Of a stretch of 14,326 nucleotides of DNA, positions 11,584-14,326 are shown piece after piece. Every line of letters begins with the position of its first letter. The first letter of the stretch is position 1. Source of the DNA: Acidobacteriota bacterium (GTDB lineage: Bacteria > Acidobacteriota > Terriglobia > UBA7540); assembly GCA_003165615.1 (NCBI GenBank), contig PLWR01000619.1:1-14326 (forward strand), written 5' to 3'. A program made the position numbers and the translations under genes. Below the pieces are notes generated by a model that was not told the origin of the DNA, did no database searches, and saw only the letters and a program-made list of their open reading frames with translations.

Positions 11584-14326
11584 ATGAAGAAACTCCCGAT
11601 ATCAATACTCCTCCCCTTCACGATTCTCTTGTTGAGTCATCTGGCGGCAGGCCAGGCCCGCTCGCACAGCCTGGATGCTAAACTGATCGAAGCCGCAAGG
11701 ACAGGTAATACAGCAGCGGTTCAGCACCTGCTGCAAAAGGGCACCAACATCGAGGCAAAGGACGATAGCGGCTGTACCGCATTGTTCTGGGGGATTGTTA
11801 CTGGCAATATCGAGGTAGTGAGGGTATTGCTGGATAAGGGCGCCAAAATCGACGTCGCGCGCAACAATGCCGGGACGGCATTGACATGGGCGGCGAATGC
11901 GGGAGAGACGGAGATTGTCACGCTGCTGCTGACCACGGCGGCCCGGAGTGAATCTCCCGGCGCTGCGAGCCCAGCGGCACTTTGTCTCGCGGCCTACCAA
12001 GGCAATACGGACGAAATGAATCGTCTGCTGAAAAAGGGGGCAAACATTAATGCCCCTGAAATTACCGGGACCGCCCCACTGCTTTGGGCGGTTCGCGGGG
12101 GTAACGCTGGGGCTGTCAAGCTACTGCTGGATCAAGGCGCCGACATCGAGCCAAAGGACAAAGCCGGTCTTGATAACACGCCGCTACTCCAGGCGTCTCA
12201 GAACGGCCAGGTGGAACTTGTGAAGCTCCTGCTGGACCGGGGCGCCAACACTGAGGCCAGGGATAATCGATACCGCAACACGGCGCTTATTGGAGCGGCA
12301 ATGTTTGGGAAGACCGATGTCGTGCAATTACTGCTCGACCGGGGCGCCAAGATCAATGCTACTGGTAATTTTGGCGGAACGGCAACGCGTTGGGCGGCGG
12401 CCGCGGGGTACCCGGAGATGGTGAATCTCCTGCTGGCTAAAGGAGCAGACATAGAGGATCGAGATAATGAAGGCGATACGGTGCTGCTGGAGGCGGTTCT
12501 GACCGGCAGAAGCCAGGTGGTCAAGGTGCTGCTGGACAAGGGCGCCAACATCGAAGCCAAAGACAAAGCCGGCTACACCCCGCTGTGCCTGGCGGCCCTT
12601 CGGGGTGACACTGAGGCGATAAGGCTGCTGCTAGCCAAAGGCGCAATGGTGGAGGCGAGGAGCGATGCCGCAGGCACCACTCCGCTGCTCTGGGCGGTGC
12701 GAAATGGCAAAACCGAGGCGATCCGGCTCCTGCTGGAGAACGGCGCCGATATTGAAGCGAGGGACAGGGGTGGGAATACGGCGCTGATTTGGGCGGGCCG
12801 CCATGGCTATGTCGATACCGTGAAGCTGCTGCTCGATAAAGGGGCCAATATCAAAGCCAGGGACAACTCCGGAAACACCGCGTTGACTTGGGAGGCGGTC
12901 CAGGCGAACACCGAGATGGCGAAGCTGTTGCAGCAGAGAGGCGCCACCGTTGGGGCCACAGACAGATTCGGCAGAACAGCTCTGATTCAGGCGGCAGGTA
13001 AAGGGGATATTGAGTTTGTAAGGCAGCTACTCGATGCGGGAGCCATGATCGAGGGCACGGACAATCGCGGCTTATCGGCATTGAGAGCAGCTGCCGCTGG
13101 GGGCTATGTCGAAATTGTGAATTTACTGTTGGATAAGGGAGCCAATATTGAAGCTGCATACAGGTCCGGCAAGACGCCTTTGCTGGAAGCGGAAGTTGCC
13201 GGCCAAACTGAGATAGCGAAGCTGCTGCTGAAGAGAGGCGCTAAAGTCGATGCCAAGGACAGCTTGGGCAGCACGGCGCTGCTTTGGTCGGCTGCCCAGG
13301 GCCATGCCGAGATGGTGAAATTGCTGCTCGATAACGGTGCGGAAATCGAAGTTCGAGACATTTACGGCCACACTCCGCTGCACTGGGCAGCCTCCTCGGG
13401 TCCGGTCAAGGTCGTGGAACTGCTGCTCGCAAAGGGGGCGAACATTGAGGCCAGGGTCGCCCCCATGCAATTCACTCGGGGATATGTGGGCGTTATGACG
13501 TCGCCCTATGGACGTAATCCCGAGAGTGGCAAGGAACTCATCGAGTACCAGAGCGGTTCGACTCCCCTGATGGTGGCAGCTGGTGCGGGCAATCTAGAGG
13601 TCGTCAAGCTTATCTTGCACAAGGGAGCCAAGGTCCAAGCCGAAGACGACTACGGCAATACGGCGTTGCATCGGGCAAGCAATTCCGAAATTACAAAACT
13701 GCTGTTGAAGAAAGGCGCCGACGTCGAAGCTACTGACAAATCGGGCAAGACCCCACTGATGCATGCTGCATATCAGGGCGAAACCGACGTGGTGAAAGTT
13801 CTCCTGGCTAAGGGCGCCAACATCAAGGCCCAGGATGGAAATGCCGACACGGCGCTGCACCTCGCCGCCTTGCGGAACCAACCTGAAGTGGCAAAACTGC
13901 TGGTGGAGAAGGGGGCCGATATTGAGGCGCGAGACAGCCGGCGTGCTACGCCGCTGATTACGGGAGCCTCCGCGGGCGGGGCGGAGGTGGTGAAGATGTT
14001 GTTGGAAAACGCCGCCAACACTGAGGCCCAGGATTATCGCGGCGATACGGCGCTACTCAGCGCGGTGGATATGGGCGCCTGGGTTTCAGAACCTCAGAAG
14101 GCGATTGATATTTTGAAAGTGCTGCTGGAGAAAGGCGCCAATATCGAGGCCCACGACAGGAATGGCAGCACGGCGCTGCACTTCGCTGTGTACTGGGGGA
14201 AGGTTGAGGAGGTAAAGCTGCTGATGGAAAGCGGTGCAGACATCGAGGCGAACAGCCTAAGCGGTACGCCCCTTTGCATTTCAGCGCATTTTCAGAACAT
14301 CGAGATGGTGAAAGTCTTGCTGGAGA
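11584..14326 (+). CDS. Large exported ankyrin-repeat protein, 3' partial
   Basis: The frame stays open for 914 codons to the window edge. A Sec signal peptide is visible: MKKLPIS, a hydrophobic core, then LAAGQA with likely cleavage after residue 25, so the protein should be exported. The rest is about 26 ankyrin repeats of 33 residues with consensus G-x-TALxxAAxxGxxEVVKLLLDKGANIEAKD. Repeat 3 is degraded (LLLTTAARSE). One repeat near 13651-13713 is about four residues short. Two insertions break the register: roughly residues 625-658 (VAPMQFTRGYVGVMTSPYGR region) and 829-839 (MGAWVSEPQK). No enzymatic domain is visible in this part; a C-terminal domain may lie beyond the window. Ankyrin arrays bind proteins. 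Host interaction, periplasmic scaffolding or toxin neutralisation are all possible, and nothing here chooses between them. Confidence 0.93.
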   Translation, partial: MKKLPISILLPFTILLLSHLAAGQARSHSLDAKLIEAARTGNTAAVQHLLQKGTNIEAKDDSGCTALFWGIVTGNIEVVRVLLDKGAKIDVARNNAGTALTWAANAGETEIVTLLLTTAARSESPGAASPAALCLAAYQGNTDEMNRLLKKGANINAPEITGTAPLLWAVRGGNAGAVKLLLDQGADIEPKDKAGLDNTPLLQASQNGQVELVKLLLDRGANTEARDNRYRNTALIGAAMFGKTDVVQLLLDRGAKINATGNFGGTATRWAAAAGYPEMVNLLLAKGADIEDRDNEGDTVLLEAVLTGRSQVVKVLLDKGANIEAKDKAGYTPLCLAALRGDTEAIRLLLAKGAMVEARSDAAGTTPLLWAVRNGKTEAIRLLLENGADIEARDRGGNTALIWAGRHGYVDTVKLLLDKGANIKARDNSGNTALTWEAVQANTEMAKLLQQRGATVGATDRFGRTALIQAAGKGDIEFVRQLLDAGAMIEGTDNRGLSALRAAAAGGYVEIVNLLLDKGANIEAAYRSGKTPLLEAEVAGQTEIAKLLLKRGAKVDAKDSLGSTALLWSAAQGHAEMVKLLLDNGAEIEVRDIYGHTPLHWAASSGPVKVVELLLAKGANIEARVAPMQFTRGYVGVMTSPYGRNPESGKELIEYQSGSTPLMVAAGAGNLEVVKLILHKGAKVQAEDDYGNTALHRASNSEITKLLLKKGADVEATDKSGKTPLMHAAYQGETDVVKVLLAKGANIKAQDGNADTALHLAALRNQPEVAKLLVEKGADIEARDSRRATPLITGASAGGAEVVKMLLENAANTEAQDYRGDTALLSAVDMGAWVSEPQKAIDILKVLLEKGANIEAHDRNGSTALHFAVYWGKVEEVKLLMESGADIEANSLSGTPLCISAHFQNIEMVKVLLE

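Noticed and set aside
12198..14279. Several minus-strand frames with repeated Ser/Leu/Ala-rich products opposite the ankyrin gene
   Set aside because: Their internal repetition is only the complement of the ankyrin repeats; none has independent support.

Overview
The window looks like chromosomal DNA from a GC-rich, Gram-negative-type bacterium, most probably an Acidobacteriota. The basis is the gene content and order (yicC-gmk-rpoZ-coaBC followed by a family 4 uracil-DNA glycosylase; a DUF3108 protein; rapZ; an MsbA-like exporter) and the style of the intergenic repeats. This is an inference; no rRNA or tRNA is present to fix the taxonomy. All genes are on the + strand.

Layout. The window opens inside the last part of a membrane methyltransferase-like protein (to 211). 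A secreted DUF3108 protein follows (258-1061), then a YihY/BrkB-type inner-membrane protein (1185-2114). A 785-base gap with no convincing gene but many repeats and palindromes comes next. After it lie rapZ (2900-3793), a ROK-family sugar kinase (3895-4842), a second large gap (4843-5273) and an MsbA-like ABC half-transporter (5274-7085). A housekeeping block follows: yicC, gmk, rpoZ, coaBC (7267-10526). Then come a MITE-like element, a type-4 uracil-DNA glycosylase (10709-11566) and a very long ankyrin-repeat protein with a signal peptide, which runs off the right edge (11584 to beyond 14326).

Functional reading. RapZ (an amino-sugar sensor and RNA-binding adaptor in gamma-proteobacteria) beside a ROK glucokinase-like protein suggests sugar-phosphate and cell-envelope precursor control. 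The MsbA-like exporter fits outer-membrane lipid export. YicC, Gmk, RpoZ and CoaBC are RNA turnover, nucleotide, transcription and coenzyme A genes that commonly cluster. The ankyrin protein is probably exported to the periplasm or cell surface.

The most unusual feature is not a gene. Six separate gaps between 2114 and 9309 contain tracts of degenerate heptanucleotides, mostly kept in strict 7-base register without indels. The unit sequence differs from gap to gap but is often headed by GA. Several tracts begin at the base after a stop codon and stop 2-3 bases before the next start codon. Some are arranged as inverted repeats able to form long hairpins; the rpoZ-coaBC gap has 39-base arms matching at 36 positions. 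Tightly coupled gene pairs, the DUF3108-yihY gap and the coaBC-udg gap lack these tracts. They are the best candidate in the window for an undescribed genome-wide element.
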